This document shows, piece after piece, positions 1 through 10,091 of a stretch of DNA of 64,000 bases; the first letter of the stretch is position 1; every line of letters begins with the position of its first letter. The DNA comes from Niastella sp. OAS944. GTDB lineage: Bacteria; Bacteroidota; Bacteroidia; Chitinophagales; Chitinophagaceae. The stretch lies in NCBI GenBank assembly GCA_024809215.1, contig JANUBW010000001.1, forward strand, positions 1,654,841 to 1,718,840, in the 5' to 3' direction. The translations under genes and the position numbers were made by a program. The notes under the pieces were generated by a model. It saw only the letters and a list, made by a program, of their open reading frames with translations. It made no database searches and had not been told where the DNA came from.

Positions 1-1
1 C

Positions 2-781
2 AACACCTGCGGTGTGCGATACGGGACTTCTATTGTTCCTACTATTTGCGACATTTGTGCAGACGACAGGCAATACCTGGGTTTTACTGGTCAGGTATGG
101 ACGAGTTACAATGAACTGGCCGCAAAAAGCAGCATCCGCTTTACGCGCTTACTATCTACTATATACGATCTAAGAGTAGCACCTGCTTTTGCCATTGCGC
201 AAAAAGCGCATCTGGTTTTATCTTCTTCGGGCAATGTGTTGTGGGACTGCCTGCCATTCATCGACGATCAAACCATTGCATTCATCAGGTCGCTTGGCGG
301 CATTAGCGCCATTGCCATATCGCACCCGCATTATTACAGTTTAATGCAGGACTGGGCCACTGCGTTCGACTGTCCCATTTATTTACACGCCAGTGATAAG
401 GAATGGATAAAAGACCCCGGCGGGTATATTGAATTATGGTCGGGCAGTTCGAAACCACTTTGGGACAATATCAGCATTGAACATGTGGGCGGGCATTTTG
501 CCGGCAGCACCATATTACACTTACCCGATCATGGCAGGGCCGGCTGTTTGTTAACCGGCGACAGCATTTACGTAGCTCCCAGCCGGCGGCACATGGCCTT
601 TATGTATAGTTACCCCAATTGCATTCCTTTACCCAAAAAGGATATTGAATTCATTTACGAACGGGTACATCCGTTACACTTCGATGCCATGTATGGCGCC
701 TTTGAATGGATGAATATTGCCGAGGGCGCCCGCGCTATTTTTGAAAGGTCGATCAACCGCAATCTTTCCGTTTTCGAATAA
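2..781 (+). CDS. MBL-fold metallo-hydrolase, 5' end cut by window edge
   Basis: A metallo-beta-lactamase-fold protein whose N-terminus lies outside the window. The reading frame is open to base 2, and the residues before the first possible start (GTG at 14) belong to the protein: they read NTCG and, with CDIC downstream, make a Cys-rich patch followed by DDRQYLGF, which I recognise as the N-terminal part of this family. The fold is supported by SHPHYY (metal-binding HxH), GGHFAGSTILHLP and LLTGDSI. The substrate cannot be named. The gene stands alone, with no obvious operon partner before the sigma factor 375 bases downstream. Confidence 0.8.
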   Translation, partial: NTCGVRYGTSIVPTICDICADDRQYLGFTGQVWTSYNELAAKSSIRFTRLLSTIYDLRVAPAFAIAQKAHLVLSSSGNVLWDCLPFIDDQTIAFIRSLGGISAIAISHPHYYSLMQDWATAFDCPIYLHASDKEWIKDPGGYIELWSGSSKPLWDNISIEHVGGHFAGSTILHLPDHGRAGCLLTGDSIYVAPSRRHMAFMYSYPNCIPLPKKDIEFIYERVHPLHFDAMYGAFEWMNIAEGARAIFERSINRNLSVFE

Positions 782-1156
782 GGGAAATTTTTCGATTTAA
801 TAACACGGTAAACCACAGTTGTTTTTCACTGGTAAAACCAGGTGAATTACTTATTCGTTATTAGAGAAAACACTTAAGCCATATTTTAATATATTTTTGT
901 AAACTTGCATCCCGCCGTTAGCTGCTTTTTTATTGGGATGGGCAGATAACCGCGATTATCCGGATCTACAGCAGCTGCCCTGATTATAGCAACCTCCGTT
1001 AATTTGAAACTGGAAAGTTATTCCTGTACCATTAGCAATTTATTGATAGTCACTAACCTTATCTTTATAGGCTCTTCGGCTGCCAACCGGGGTTTTATAG
1101 AGATATGTTGCCAATTAAAGGTTCCCGATAAAAAGATGATCATAAATTGAAACCCG
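782..1156. other. Intergenic region before the ECF sigma gene
   Basis: I see no gene here. A TATTTTTG match to the Bacteroidota -7 element (TAnnTTTG) lies at 892-899, about 260 bases before the sigma gene. A weaker TATCTTTA lies near 1069. No clear -33 partner is visible for either, so the promoter assignment is tentative. Confidence 0.35.
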
Positions 1157-1804
1157 ATGAAGAAGAAATTTTTGGAAAAGGATGATTGGCTTACGGCTTT
1201 TAATCAAGGGAATAATAATGCCTTTCGATTGATCTTCGAAAGTTATAACCGTTTGCTTTTTACCTGCGCCGTTCAGTTGGTGAAGGATAAAGAGCAGGCT
1301 GAAGATATTGTTTCTGAGGCATTTACAAAGCTTTGGCAACGGCATGAGGTTTTTCAGACAGAAGAACACATCAAAGCGTTCTTATTTGTAACCACCCGCA
1401 ACGCCAGTTTGAACTATCTGCGGCATATACAACGAAAAACGGCGTCGCAACATGAACTGTCTTATTTAAACAAAGACAAGGACGATAAGGATGTTATAAC
1501 CGATATGATAGAAGGTGAGCTTTTAAGAAGGATCTATCCGCTGATAGAGACGCTGCCGAATAAATGCAGAACCATTTTCAAGCTTATTTATTTTGAAGAC
1601 GCCAGCACCGATGAAGTGGCTGAAAAGCTGCACATTACTCCCCGTAATGTTTTAAATCAAAAAGCGCGCGCCATTCAGTTGCTTAAAAAGAAGCTGCTGG
1701 TAGCGGTTTTCGTAAGTCTTTGCCTGAACGGGTCAATTCCTTTTAAGGCCAAATACTGGAAGCTGGTAGAAGACATAGTAAATAATCATATATACAATAA
1801 GTAG
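1157..1804 (+). CDS. ECF RNA polymerase sigma factor (FecI-like)
   Basis: A 215-residue extracytoplasmic-function sigma-70 factor that would direct RNA polymerase to its own regulon. Region 2 is visible around AEDIVSEAFTKLWQRHEVF. Region 4 is around LPNKCRTIFKLIYFED with the helix-turn-helix DEVAEKLHITPRNVLNQKARA. The C-terminus carries a short hydrophobic stretch (LLVAVFVSLCL). It is followed by a FecR-type anti-sigma, then SusC and SusD genes on the same strand. That is the standard Bacteroidota trans-envelope cassette, in which the receptor senses a substrate and releases the sigma factor to switch on susCD. The inducing substrate is not evident. Confidence 0.93.
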   Translation: MKKKFLEKDDWLTAFNQGNNNAFRLIFESYNRLLFTCAVQLVKDKEQAEDIVSEAFTKLWQRHEVFQTEEHIKAFLFVTTRNASLNYLRHIQRKTASQHELSYLNKDKDDKDVITDMIEGELLRRIYPLIETLPNKCRTIFKLIYFEDASTDEVAEKLHITPRNVLNQKARAIQLLKKKLLVAVFVSLCLNGSIPFKAKYWKLVEDIVNNHIYNK

Positions 1805-1933
1805 CAAGTCATAATTCCCTCCCTTTAATTTTTAGAATTCTTTTGTCAAAAACAGCCCTCGGTTGTTTTATATATTAAGTACGGTTTAAAGGCTCAGAGA
1901 GTTAGGAAACTTTCAAGTTTTAAATCCATAACT

Positions 1934-3217
1934 ATGCAGGAAAAGGTAAATAGAATCACAAGTTTGATAGAAAAGTTCCTGGAAGAGAGACTGAATGCAG
2001 AAGAGGAAAGGGAACTGAAGGAATGGTTGGCAGAAGCCGAGCATAATGATTCATTTTTTCAGCAGATAACGAACAGAGAAGTTCTACGCGAAAAATTGAA
2101 ATATTATGCCAGCACTGACAGTGAAGCTATTTGGAATAAAACGCTGCAAAAGATCGATGGCGGCGCTAAGTTGGTAGATCTATATCCAACAAGGAAAACC
2201 GCCAAACTAGTACCGTATGGTAAAATAGCCGTTGCAGCTTCTATTCTTATTCTGATCTCTGCCAGTACCTGGTTCTATTTTAGCCAGTCAACGTCTAAGC
2301 AAACTGCTGAAAAAGGCAAAAATGCACCTGCTACCATTAACAACCTTATCGTTCCGGGTAGTAATAAAGCTATATTAACCCTGGGCGATGGCAAAACAAT
2401 CGCTTTAGCCACAGTACAAAACGGGAACCTGGCAGATCAGGGGTACACACAAGTAACGAAGACTGAAGGACGGTTAATATATACAAAGAAGCCGGATTCT
2501 GATGGCTCTCTAACCTCAAAGGATATTTATAATACAGTTACCACCCCACGGGGTGGAGAATACCAAATTACTTTACCTGACGGAAGTAAAGTATGGTTGA
2601 ATGCGGCTTCATCATTGCGTTTTCCTATAGCCTTCGCCGGGAACGAGCGAATCGTTGAGCTCACCGGCGAAGCTTATTTTGAAGTTAATCCACAGGAGCA
2701 GATTGTCGTAAAAGGCAAGAATGCCCAAAACTCAAAAAAAGCGAAAACACCTTTTATAGTTAAGATCAATACCCCCGCAGGAAATAAAAATGAGGTAGAA
2801 GTGTTGGGTACACATTTTAACGTAATGGCCTATACCGACGAAAGCGCTATAAAAACAACGTTGGTTGAAGGTAAAGTGAAAGTAACTTCCGGAAACTCAA
2901 TACAAACAATTCGCCCCGGTGAACAGGCCAGATTAAGCGAAGGCAGCATTTCAGTTAAAAACGTAGAAGCAACTGATGTTGTAAGCTGGACGAGTGGCTT
3001 TATTCCGGTTGGCGGCCCCGATGTTGAGTATACAATGCGCCAAATTGCCCGCTGGTACGATGTACAGATCATATACGAAGGTAAACGACCCGAAGGCTCA
3101 TTTGAAGGTAAATTACCCCGTTCGGAAAGTATTGGAAATGTTATAAAACTATTGAATATCAATAACATCAAGGCAAGGTTAAACGAAAAAGAAAGAACGA
3201 TAATAGTAACATCATAA
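1934..3217 (+). CDS. FecR-family anti-sigma factor
   Basis: A 427-residue inner-membrane signal transducer that would hold the preceding sigma factor inactive. An acidic helical cytoplasmic N-terminus (1-95) is followed by one membrane segment (about 97-116, AVAASILILISASTWFYF). The periplasmic FecR domain is at about 200-350, with TTPRGGEYQITLPDGSKVWL and ELTGEAYFEV. A C-terminal DUF4974-like domain is at about 358-426. This order is normal for Bacteroidota FecR. Its periplasmic part would contact the STN domain of the SusC receptor encoded next. It lies 129 bases after the sigma gene and has the usual length. Confidence 0.93.
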   Translation: MQEKVNRITSLIEKFLEERLNAEEERELKEWLAEAEHNDSFFQQITNREVLREKLKYYASTDSEAIWNKTLQKIDGGAKLVDLYPTRKTAKLVPYGKIAVAASILILISASTWFYFSQSTSKQTAEKGKNAPATINNLIVPGSNKAILTLGDGKTIALATVQNGNLADQGYTQVTKTEGRLIYTKKPDSDGSLTSKDIYNTVTTPRGGEYQITLPDGSKVWLNAASSLRFPIAFAGNERIVELTGEAYFEVNPQEQIVVKGKNAQNSKKAKTPFIVKINTPAGNKNEVEVLGTHFNVMAYTDESAIKTTLVEGKVKVTSGNSIQTIRPGEQARLSEGSISVKNVEATDVVSWTSGFIPVGGPDVEYTMRQIARWYDVQIIYEGKRPEGSFEGKLPRSESIGNVIKLLNINNIKARLNEKERTIIVTS

Positions 3218-3601
3218 GTACAAACGAACGCCTACTTCCAAAGACCAAAAAGCTATTTCCGTTAATCATTAAACCACATCTACGCTGTTCTTCCATGGTA
3301 ACGATTATGGGCAGCGTTGAGCTACAGAGCTACCCTGCGCCCATGAGCATTCATCCCGCTCATGGGTCGCAGTAAGGTGGCTAATTTTTTTTTAATATAT
3401 ATCCTATCTTCAATGTGAAAGCGTAATTTTACCGGCTAATTTTAATTCGAGGTTGCCCTATTTGCATAATTCTGTGTTTAGTCAACTTTTTTCCCTTCAT
3501 GTGGGATTACGGTTGACTATATTTATTTTTACACAAAATAAAGGTATCGTAGCAAAGGCGGGTACTGCGCAGAGAATTTGCAACAGGAGTCGGTTCTGAT
3601 T
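3218..3601 (+). promoter_or_regulatory. fecR-susC intergenic region: hairpin and inverted repeat
   Basis: No gene is seen in these 384 bases. A 9-bp perfect stem CCCATGAGC (3340-3348) / GCTCATGGG (3358-3366) could end or attenuate transcription; a T-rich run (3386-3394) follows about 20 bases later. Further on, AGTCAAC (3480-3486) and GTTGACT (3512-3518) form an inverted repeat about 85 bases before the likely susC start. This is a plausible place for the promoter read by the upstream ECF sigma, but I cannot identify its consensus. Confidence 0.4.
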
Positions 3602-6600
3602 ATGAAAAAAATTACTGCTTTTCTAATCATTGCTTGTATGCTGCTAAGTGTGCCAACACTTGCTCAACAGCATATTACATTCTCCAAAAGGAATGCAACC
3701 ATAAATGATTTACGTAAGGCGCTGGAAAAGCAAACCGGTTACACCATCTTCAATTCTAATTCTGTTACTACAAAATTAAAACCAGTAACCATTCACCTCA
3801 CCGATGGTACGGTAGAACAACTACTCGATGAATACTTCAAATATCAAACCTGTACTTATACCATTATTGAGAAGGTAATAACCGTAATTCCACGAGGAAA
3901 AGTTCAAACTATAGGTAACAGGCGGGCGAACATAAAAGGCAAAATTGTAAATGAACAGGGCGATCCTATTCCGGGCGCCACCATTACAGTAAAAGGCAGC
4001 AATCAGCAAACAAGTACCAATGAAAGTGGAGAATTTAAACTGACCGAGGTAAATGAAATTGAGCTGAGCATTGTTGTTACCAGCATTAATTATGAAAGCG
4101 AAGAAGTACGTTACCAGGGTGAACCGGAGTTAAATGTTCAACTGAAACAACGTATAAACGAACTGGATAAAGTACAGGTGGTTTCAACCGGCTATCAAAA
4201 GCTTTCGAAAGACAAATCACCGGGCTCATTTGTAAAGATCGATAACGAATTGCTTAACCGCCGGGTGTCAACCAACATCCTCGACCGGTTAGAAGGTATT
4301 ACCAGCGGATTGATATTTAATAAGAACGTAGACAAAGCCGTTAACCAGTCGAGTATGACCATCAGGGGGCGTACTACCATTTACGCCAATGCCGAACCAC
4401 TGATTGTAGTTGATAATTTCCCTTATACCGGCGATGTAAATAATATCAATCCCAACGATATTGAAAGTATTACAGTGTTGAAAGATGCAGACGCGGGTGC
4501 TATTTGGGGCGCTTATTCTGGCAATGGCGTTATTGTTATAACTACTAAAAAAGGGAAATTCAACCAGCCGTTAAGATTGTCGATTAACAGCAATGTAATG
4601 GTAGGGCAAAAGCCTGATCTGTATTATGAACCCATACTGAGCACTTCTGATTATATTGAGGTGGAAAGATTTTTGTTTAATAAAAGCCATTATAACGCAA
4701 AAATAATTGACCCCACACATCCGGTACTATCACCAGTTGTTGAAATATTGGCCAAAGAAAGAGATAAAACGATCACTTCGGCTGAGGCTGAAAATCAACT
4801 AAACGTATTAAGGGGCCAGGATAAACGGAAAGACCTGAAGAAATACTTTTATCGTAATGCAATTAACCAGCAATATGCACTAAGCGCCAGCGGCGGCGGC
4901 AGTAATAATACCTATTACTTTTCGTTGGGCTATGATAAAAACCTTGACAACCTGGTGAGAAACGGTTATGACCGTATTACTCTTAGTGGCAATAACTCCT
5001 TTTCATGGTTAAAAAAGAAACTGGAATTTAATACCGGTATTATTTATACCGACTCAAAAACACAAATAAATAACAGAGAGTTACTTAATATCTCATACCC
5101 TTATTCTGATCTGGTTGATGAATTTGGGAACGCACAAACAATTCCCCTGGATATTAGACAATCGTATAAAGAATCTGCAGGTGCGGCAGTACTTGATTGG
5201 AACTATAAACCTTACAATGAGCTTAAGTATAGTGACAATACTGCAAAAACAACCGATTATCGCATAAATGCTGACGTGAAATATAGAGTACTAAAAGGAC
5301 TAGATCTTAATGTTGTTTACCAATACAATAAGGGATTTATTGAAACAGAAGACTACAAAAGCCAGCAAACCTATTATACCCGCAACTATATAAACCAGTT
5401 TACAGATACCAGCTCGGGACAAGTGGTAAGGCGTGTTCCGCTTGGTGGTATTTTAGATCAAATAACCAATCAGTACGAAGCGCATAATACCCGGTTTCAA
5501 ATTAATTATGACCATAGCTGGTATAACCCTAAACAAAACAAACATCATCAAATTACTGCAATGGCAGGGGCCGAAGTAAGGGGTTTAAAAAGATACATTG
5601 ATGTACTGAGGCTATATGGTTACAATAAAGAGATGCCTACTACCAGCACGGTTATATATGACAGTGCTTTCCCCCTGTATTATGCACCTTTTAATACACA
5701 AAAGATCGAGTTTAAAAACCTTAATAGAAGCGAAGCAGACCGGTATATCTCCTACTATCTGAATACCAAATATATTTTCAAAAGGCGATATATTTTATCT
5801 GGAAGCATTCGTAAAGATGAATCGAACTTGTTTGGAGTAAGCACCAACCAAAAAGGTGTACCCTTATGGTCGGTAGGCGTTAGTTGGGAAATAAGCCAGG
5901 AAAAGTTTTATCGTCTTGGCTGGTTGCCATTCCTGAAACTACGCATTACGAATGGCTATAAGGGAAACGTTGACAAATCGGTATCCGCCTTTACCACCGC
6001 TAAATATGACGCACTAAACGGAACCTGGAATGTGCCAACGGCTTCTATAGTAAATCCGCCCAACCCTTCTTTGCGTTGGGAGAAAAATCATATGCTCAAT
6101 TTTGGGGTTGATTTTGCACTTAAGAACAGTGCACTGGAAGGCAGCCTGGAATACTATACACGTAAGGGTATTGACCTTATTGGATATAGTCCAATGGACC
6201 CTACCAGTGGTGTTAATATTTTCAGGGGCAATACCGCCGATATGAAGGGAAGGGGTGTAGATATTATGTTACGTTCGAAAAACATCAACAAACGCTTTAA
6301 ATGGTTCAGCACATTCCTGTTCAGTTATGCGGCTGATGAAGTTACCAGTTACAAAATGCCGCAAAGCGCCATATGGTTATATGCCGACCCTCAGTATATG
6401 AGCCCAATGGCCGGCAGGCCGCTCTATTCTATTTTTAGTTTTAAATGGATGGGACTGAAACCAGAAACCGGTGAAGCACAAGGGTATTTTAACAAAGAAG
6501 CAAGTACAAATTATACCGGTATATTAAACTCAAAAGATCTTTCCGATTTAATTTACCGGGGCCCCGCTTACCCCACTTTTTTTGGCAGCCTGCGAAATAA

Positions 6601-7066
6601 CTTCAGTTACAAACAATTTGAATTCTCTTTTACCATTACCTATAAAATGGGGTATTATTTTAGAAGGAATTCTATAAATTATTTTGATCTGTTTTATTTC
6701 AGGTCAGTGGGAAATTCAGATTATGAAATGCGATGGCAACAACCCGGCGACGAAAAATTCACATCGGTTCCGTCCATGAACTATAATACAACGAATATCG
6801 CACCAGCAAGCAGTTTCTATAAATATTCAGATGTACTGGTTGAAAAGGGCGATCATATAAGGTTACAGGATATACAGTTAAGTTATCAATTAAATAAAAG
6901 CGAAAAGAAATGGTTGCCTATTAACAATGCTCGCTTATACATATACGCAAACAACCTGGGAATACTATGGAAAGCAAATAAGAAAGGGATTGACCCTGAT
7001 TTTGTTTCGAGCAACAGTATGCCGACCCCAAGAACCATAGCAGCAGGTTTAAAAATTGATCTTTAA
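3602..7066 (+). CDS. SusC/RagA-type TonB-dependent receptor with STN domain
   Basis: An outer-membrane TonB-dependent transporter of about 1154 residues. I start it at the ATG at 3602, because a clean signal peptide (MKKITAFLIIACMLLSV, cleaved near LAQQ) begins there; the frame is also open to a TTG at 3578. After the signal comes an STN domain (TINDLRKALEKQTGY region), which is typical of receptors that signal to FecR. Then come a carboxypeptidase-regulatory-like domain (GKIVNEQGDPIPGATITVKG), a plug with the SusC signature DIESITVLKDADAGAIWGAY, and a long barrel ending in an aromatic-rich C-terminus. SusD follows 17 bases later. The substrate is unknown. Confidence 0.95.
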   Translation: MKKITAFLIIACMLLSVPTLAQQHITFSKRNATINDLRKALEKQTGYTIFNSNSVTTKLKPVTIHLTDGTVEQLLDEYFKYQTCTYTIIEKVITVIPRGKVQTIGNRRANIKGKIVNEQGDPIPGATITVKGSNQQTSTNESGEFKLTEVNEIELSIVVTSINYESEEVRYQGEPELNVQLKQRINELDKVQVVSTGYQKLSKDKSPGSFVKIDNELLNRRVSTNILDRLEGITSGLIFNKNVDKAVNQSSMTIRGRTTIYANAEPLIVVDNFPYTGDVNNINPNDIESITVLKDADAGAIWGAYSGNGVIVITTKKGKFNQPLRLSINSNVMVGQKPDLYYEPILSTSDYIEVERFLFNKSHYNAKIIDPTHPVLSPVVEILAKERDKTITSAEAENQLNVLRGQDKRKDLKKYFYRNAINQQYALSASGGGSNNTYYFSLGYDKNLDNLVRNGYDRITLSGNNSFSWLKKKLEFNTGIIYTDSKTQINNRELLNISYPYSDLVDEFGNAQTIPLDIRQSYKESAGAAVLDWNYKPYNELKYSDNTAKTTDYRINADVKYRVLKGLDLNVVYQYNKGFIETEDYKSQQTYYTRNYINQFTDTSSGQVVRRVPLGGILDQITNQYEAHNTRFQINYDHSWYNPKQNKHHQITAMAGAEVRGLKRYIDVLRLYGYNKEMPTTSTVIYDSAFPLYYAPFNTQKIEFKNLNRSEADRYISYYLNTKYIFKRRYILSGSIRKDESNLFGVSTNQKGVPLWSVGVSWEISQEKFYRLGWLPFLKLRITNGYKGNVDKSVSAFTTAKYDALNGTWNVPTASIVNPPNPSLRWEKNHMLNFGVDFALKNSALEGSLEYYTRKGIDLIGYSPMDPTSGVNIFRGNTADMKGRGVDIMLRSKNINKRFKWFSTFLFSYAADEVTSYKMPQSAIWLYADPQYMSPMAGRPLYSIFSFKWMGLKPETGEAQGYFNKEASTNYTGILNSKDLSDLIYRGPAYPTFFGSLRNNFSYKQFEFSFTITYKMGYYFRRNSINYFDLFYFRSVGNSDYEMRWQQPGDEKFTSVPSMNYNTTNIAPASSFYKYSDVLVEKGDHIRLQDIQLSYQLNKSEKKWLPINNARLYIYANNLGILWKANKKGIDPDFVSSNSMPTPRTIAAGLKIDL

Positions 7067-7083
7067 TCAGAAAAACCTTTCCA

Positions 7084-8442
7084 ATGAAAGTATATCACAT
7101 TTTCATACTTTGTTTGGGCCTAATAAGCTGTAAAAAAAAGGAATTTCTGGATGAAAGACCCCGGTCTGATCTGTTTGTACCGTCCACCCTGGAAGACTTT
7201 CAGGCCTTGCTTGACAATGATTTCGTTATAGGTTTAACCCCTGTTCTCGGAGAACTATCAGCTGATAACTATTATATTTTGCAATCTTCCTGGACATCAC
7301 TTACCACTAAAGAAAAAAATGCCTATACCTGGGAAAAGGATACTTACTTTGGTGAAGGCAAAGTAGTAGACTGGAATACGCCCTACCAACAGATCTTATA
7401 CGCTAATGTAGTATTGGAAGGGTTAAACAGAGTGAATATTACAGATGAAAATTGGAAACAATGGAATAATATAAAGGGCGCAGCTTTATTTACAAGATCC
7501 TATGCTTTTTATAACCTGGCCCAGGTATTTGCCCTGCCATACAATGCAGCCACAGCAAATGAAGACCTTGGTATTCCATTAAAATTAACGCCTAATGTAG
7601 ATGAAAAGCTAAACCGGTCAACACTTGAACAAACGTATTCGCAGATATTAAAGGACCTGCTGGAAGCAAAAACCCTTCTGTTCGACACAATATCAAGCAC
7701 CCGTATTCGCCCAAACAAACCAGCCGCTTTTGCCCAATTGGCCCGAGTTTATTTAAGCATGGGCCTATATCATGAGTCTGAAACATATGCAGACAGCAGT
7801 TTACAACTCTATAATTTACTGATTGATTATAATTCCCGCGACAGTACGTCAAGAGCTCCCTTTGGGCGTACAAACGCCGAAACAATGTACCAAAGCAGGT
7901 TGGTGGAAACCAATATACTTAAAGGGATATCAGGTAGTGGTTTAGTTGATACTAATTTATATAAAAGCTATTCACCAAACGATCTGCGCCGACCTTTATT
8001 CTTTTATACAACCTCACTTGGTAATTTTGCTTTCAGGCCAAGCTATACTGGCTTAATTTGGGCATTTACTGGTTTGGCTACCGATGAAACTTATTTAATA
8101 CGCGCTGAATGCAGGGCCCGGGCCAACAATGTTTCAGGCGCTATGGACGACTTAAATACCCTATTAAAGCAAAGATGGAAGACGGGGACCTTTATTCCTT
8201 TTACAGCCAATACGCCAAAACAGGCATTGGATACAATACTGGTTGAAAGGCGAAAGGAATTGCCTTGCCGGGGTGTACGATGGACAGATATTCGTCGCCT
8301 GAACCAGGGAACCTACAATATAAAACCTGTACGTTTCATCAATAACCTGCCTTACGAATTACCTGTTAATAGTCCCCGGTATGCCTTACCCATTCCGCCA
8401 GATGCTGAGCAACTGGGGAATTATCAGCAAAACGAAAGATAA
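7084..8442 (+). CDS. SusD/RagB-family nutrient-binding lipoprotein
   Basis: A 452-residue outer-membrane lipoprotein forming the lid of the SusC transporter encoded 17 bases upstream. The signal peptide ends in the lipobox LGLISC followed by KKK, giving lipidation and an outer-membrane or surface location. The mature start FLDERPRSDLFVPSTLEDF and the helical repeats with RAECRARANNVSGAMDDLN and VERRKELPCRGVRWTDIRRLN are typical of RagB/SusD proteins. No glycoside hydrolase or peptidase sits next to the pair, so the ligand cannot be inferred. It is the last gene of the cassette and is followed by a hairpin. Confidence 0.93.
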   Translation: MKVYHIFILCLGLISCKKKEFLDERPRSDLFVPSTLEDFQALLDNDFVIGLTPVLGELSADNYYILQSSWTSLTTKEKNAYTWEKDTYFGEGKVVDWNTPYQQILYANVVLEGLNRVNITDENWKQWNNIKGAALFTRSYAFYNLAQVFALPYNAATANEDLGIPLKLTPNVDEKLNRSTLEQTYSQILKDLLEAKTLLFDTISSTRIRPNKPAAFAQLARVYLSMGLYHESETYADSSLQLYNLLIDYNSRDSTSRAPFGRTNAETMYQSRLVETNILKGISGSGLVDTNLYKSYSPNDLRRPLFFYTTSLGNFAFRPSYTGLIWAFTGLATDETYLIRAECRARANNVSGAMDDLNTLLKQRWKTGTFIPFTANTPKQALDTILVERRKELPCRGVRWTDIRRLNQGTYNIKPVRFINNLPYELPVNSPRYALPIPPDAEQLGNYQQNER

Positions 8443-8459
8443 TTACCGCAAATAAAAAA

Positions 8460-8481
8460 CCGGTCATTACAAAATGACCGG
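8460..8481 (-). terminator. Convergent terminator hairpin
   Basis: Perfect 9-bp stem CCGGTCATT / AATGACCGG with a 4-base loop, between convergent genes. On the minus strand it is followed by a T-rich run (complement of the A run at 8450-8459), so it best serves the minus-strand gene ending at 8563. It could also stop transcripts leaving susD. Confidence 0.75.
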
Positions 8482-8562
8482 CCTTATAGGTATGATTTTC
8501 ATTAATGATAATTGATCGCCAATATAAACATTAGCAAAAAATTATTCAGATCTTTAATACGA

Positions 8563-8826
8563 TTACAACGGGAAGTACCCGCCTTGGTGGCAAGGGGCAT
8601 ATACGTTAGGCTGACCACCTGGATCGGGTTTGTAATAGGTACAGGTGCCGCCAGAGCCTATAGTACAATCAAAATCTCCTCCATATTCACCCGCCTCAAC
8701 ATAACCTATACCGTTGAAATAATATTGTGTTGAGCCTCCACATTCAACACAAGTGTTGGTAGCAAAGGCGCCACCAACAGCAGTTAGAATTGCAATGGCA
8801 ATAAATGCCAGTTTAATTTTGTTCAT
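8563..8826 (-). CDS. Small exported protein, DUF6520-like (copy 1)
   Basis: An 87-residue protein with a signal-peptide-like N-terminus (MNKIKLAFIAIAILTAVGG, then AFAT). The mature part is rich in Gly, Tyr and Cys (Cys26, 29, 54, 62, 79). It is clearly related to the protein encoded at 10092-10358: both have GAFAT, then AG[ED][YF]G.D[FY][DN]C, CT[YF]Y.PD and a C-terminal Y[FV]PL. I believe it belongs to the Bacteroidota DUF6520 small-protein family, whose function is unknown. It lies 151 bases downstream of a MauE/DoxX-like membrane protein on the same strand. A minus-strand terminator follows. Confidence 0.75.
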   Translation of the reverse strand: MNKIKLAFIAIAILTAVGGAFATNTCVECGGSTQYYFNGIGYVEAGEYGGDFDCTIGSGGTCTYYKPDPGGQPNVYAPCHQGGYFPL

Positions 8827-8977
8827 ACTTGTCCTAATTATTAATGGTTGTACTTGTTGCCTACTCTATTATACAGGTTTTCAGCTCCCCCTGCCCGTTA
8901 CATGTATGCATACTTACTCCGGAATAAGTGACGCAGCAATTAAACGGGAAAAAGTTTTTCGCAAACGACTCTGCTAT

Positions 8978-9409
8978 TTATACTTCTACCGCTGGAACAG
9001 GTTCTCGCTTTTTAAGAATAATGCCCAGTAGTGAAATCCCAACAAAAAACAGGTTAAAGAAAAGATGCTGAGGCCAGGTGAGTTTTCTTATCACGCCACC
9101 ACAAGAGCAGGGAATATACTTAAACGCATGTAATAGTATAACAACTGTATAGATCGTGAATGCTAACATTAAAAAGAAGGAGGCGTAGAGCGATTGCACT
9201 CTGGTTTTTTCGAATATCAATCCAACGGCAATCAATACTTCAATAAAAGGAATACTCCATACAAGAAAGGGGGTCATCCAATTAGGGAACGGCTGGTTAT
9301 TCATTTCGCCAATAAAAGTTTTAAACGAAAGCCATTTGCTTACGCTTGCATACAAAAAAAGCAAAATCAATAAGGAAGATATTATCTCAATAATTATCTT
9401 TCTTTTCAT
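8978..9409 (-). CDS. MauE/DoxX-family redox-associated membrane protein
   Basis: A 143-residue inner-membrane protein with about four membrane helices (about 8-24, 47-66, 73-95 and 113-132). It has the CSCGG motif (Cys101, Cys103) after the third helix, a feature of MauE-like members of the DoxX superfamily. MauE is known from methylamine dehydrogenase maturation, where it is linked to disulfide formation. Here the neighbours on the same strand are two small secreted proteins with conserved cysteines, which suggests it oxidises or matures them. That role is inference. The start is at ATG 9409, preceded by AGT, as for both small neighbours. Confidence 0.8.
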   Translation of the reverse strand: MKRKIIIEIISSLLILLFLYASVSKWLSFKTFIGEMNNQPFPNWMTPFLVWSIPFIEVLIAVGLIFEKTRVQSLYASFFLMLAFTIYTVVILLHAFKYIPCSCGGVIRKLTWPQHLFFNLFFVGISLLGIILKKREPVPAVEV

Positions 9410-10091
9410 ACTATGAAAGGGTTATAAGGGGCATCAGTTATTGACAAATGGAAGCATCCCAAAATTCACTGAGTCATGCGATACGTTAGATAGTAGATAA
9501 GAATAAGGTGTTTTTGGGGGATAAGGTAGCTTATTAGAATTGAGGGCGATGGTATAACTAAAGTTATAACTAATAAATTATGTTCGAAAATTTATATCAG
9601 TTATTTTTAGTTTATTATAGTCACGAACCGTGCTTAACAATTTATGCAAAAAACATTCCTGTTGTAAACTAATTGTCAGGTAAATTATTGCGTTAATCTG
9701 CGACCGGCTCAAACCCCTTACTTATTACGTTTTTTAATTGTGCATTTAACAAAAACGCCAAAAAGTACTGCTAATGCATTTTAGCGACAAAACTACCATG
9801 CAATTTACATGTCAAACAAACAAAAAACCGGCCATTTAAGACTTTGGAGTTTTGTTAATGGTAAATTCATTATAATTTATTCAAATGAAAACCCTGTTCT
9901 AATAAAGGCAATTATGGTTATTGGGTAGCAGCAATCGTTGTAGCAATTTATGATGTAAATCGCCAGTTCCCTATATAGAAACACCAACTGGTAATTCTCC
10001 TCTAGCCGGCACAGCAACAAGCCGAACATATTACGTGTTTCTCCGTACGAATTGATACGTATTACCGGTTAATCTTTCCTGTACTATTTAA
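9410..10091. other. Intergenic region, AT-rich, no gene seen
   Basis: I find no convincing coding sequence in 680 bases. It holds a 10-bp palindrome AGTTATAACT (9562-9571). Two copies of TATAACTAA (9553-9561 and 9565-9573) overlap it, which is a possible regulator site. It lies about 150 bases upstream of the MauE-like gene on the minus strand. The rest is low-complexity AT-rich sequence. Confidence 0.4.

Noticed and set aside
14-781. Complete gene starting at GTG 14
   Set aside because: The frame stays open to base 2 and the residues before the GTG fit the conserved Cys-rich N-terminus of the family.
8512-9031. Plus-strand frames across the DUF6520-like gene
   Set aside because: The minus-strand frame has a signal peptide and a paralogue; the plus-strand frames have neither.
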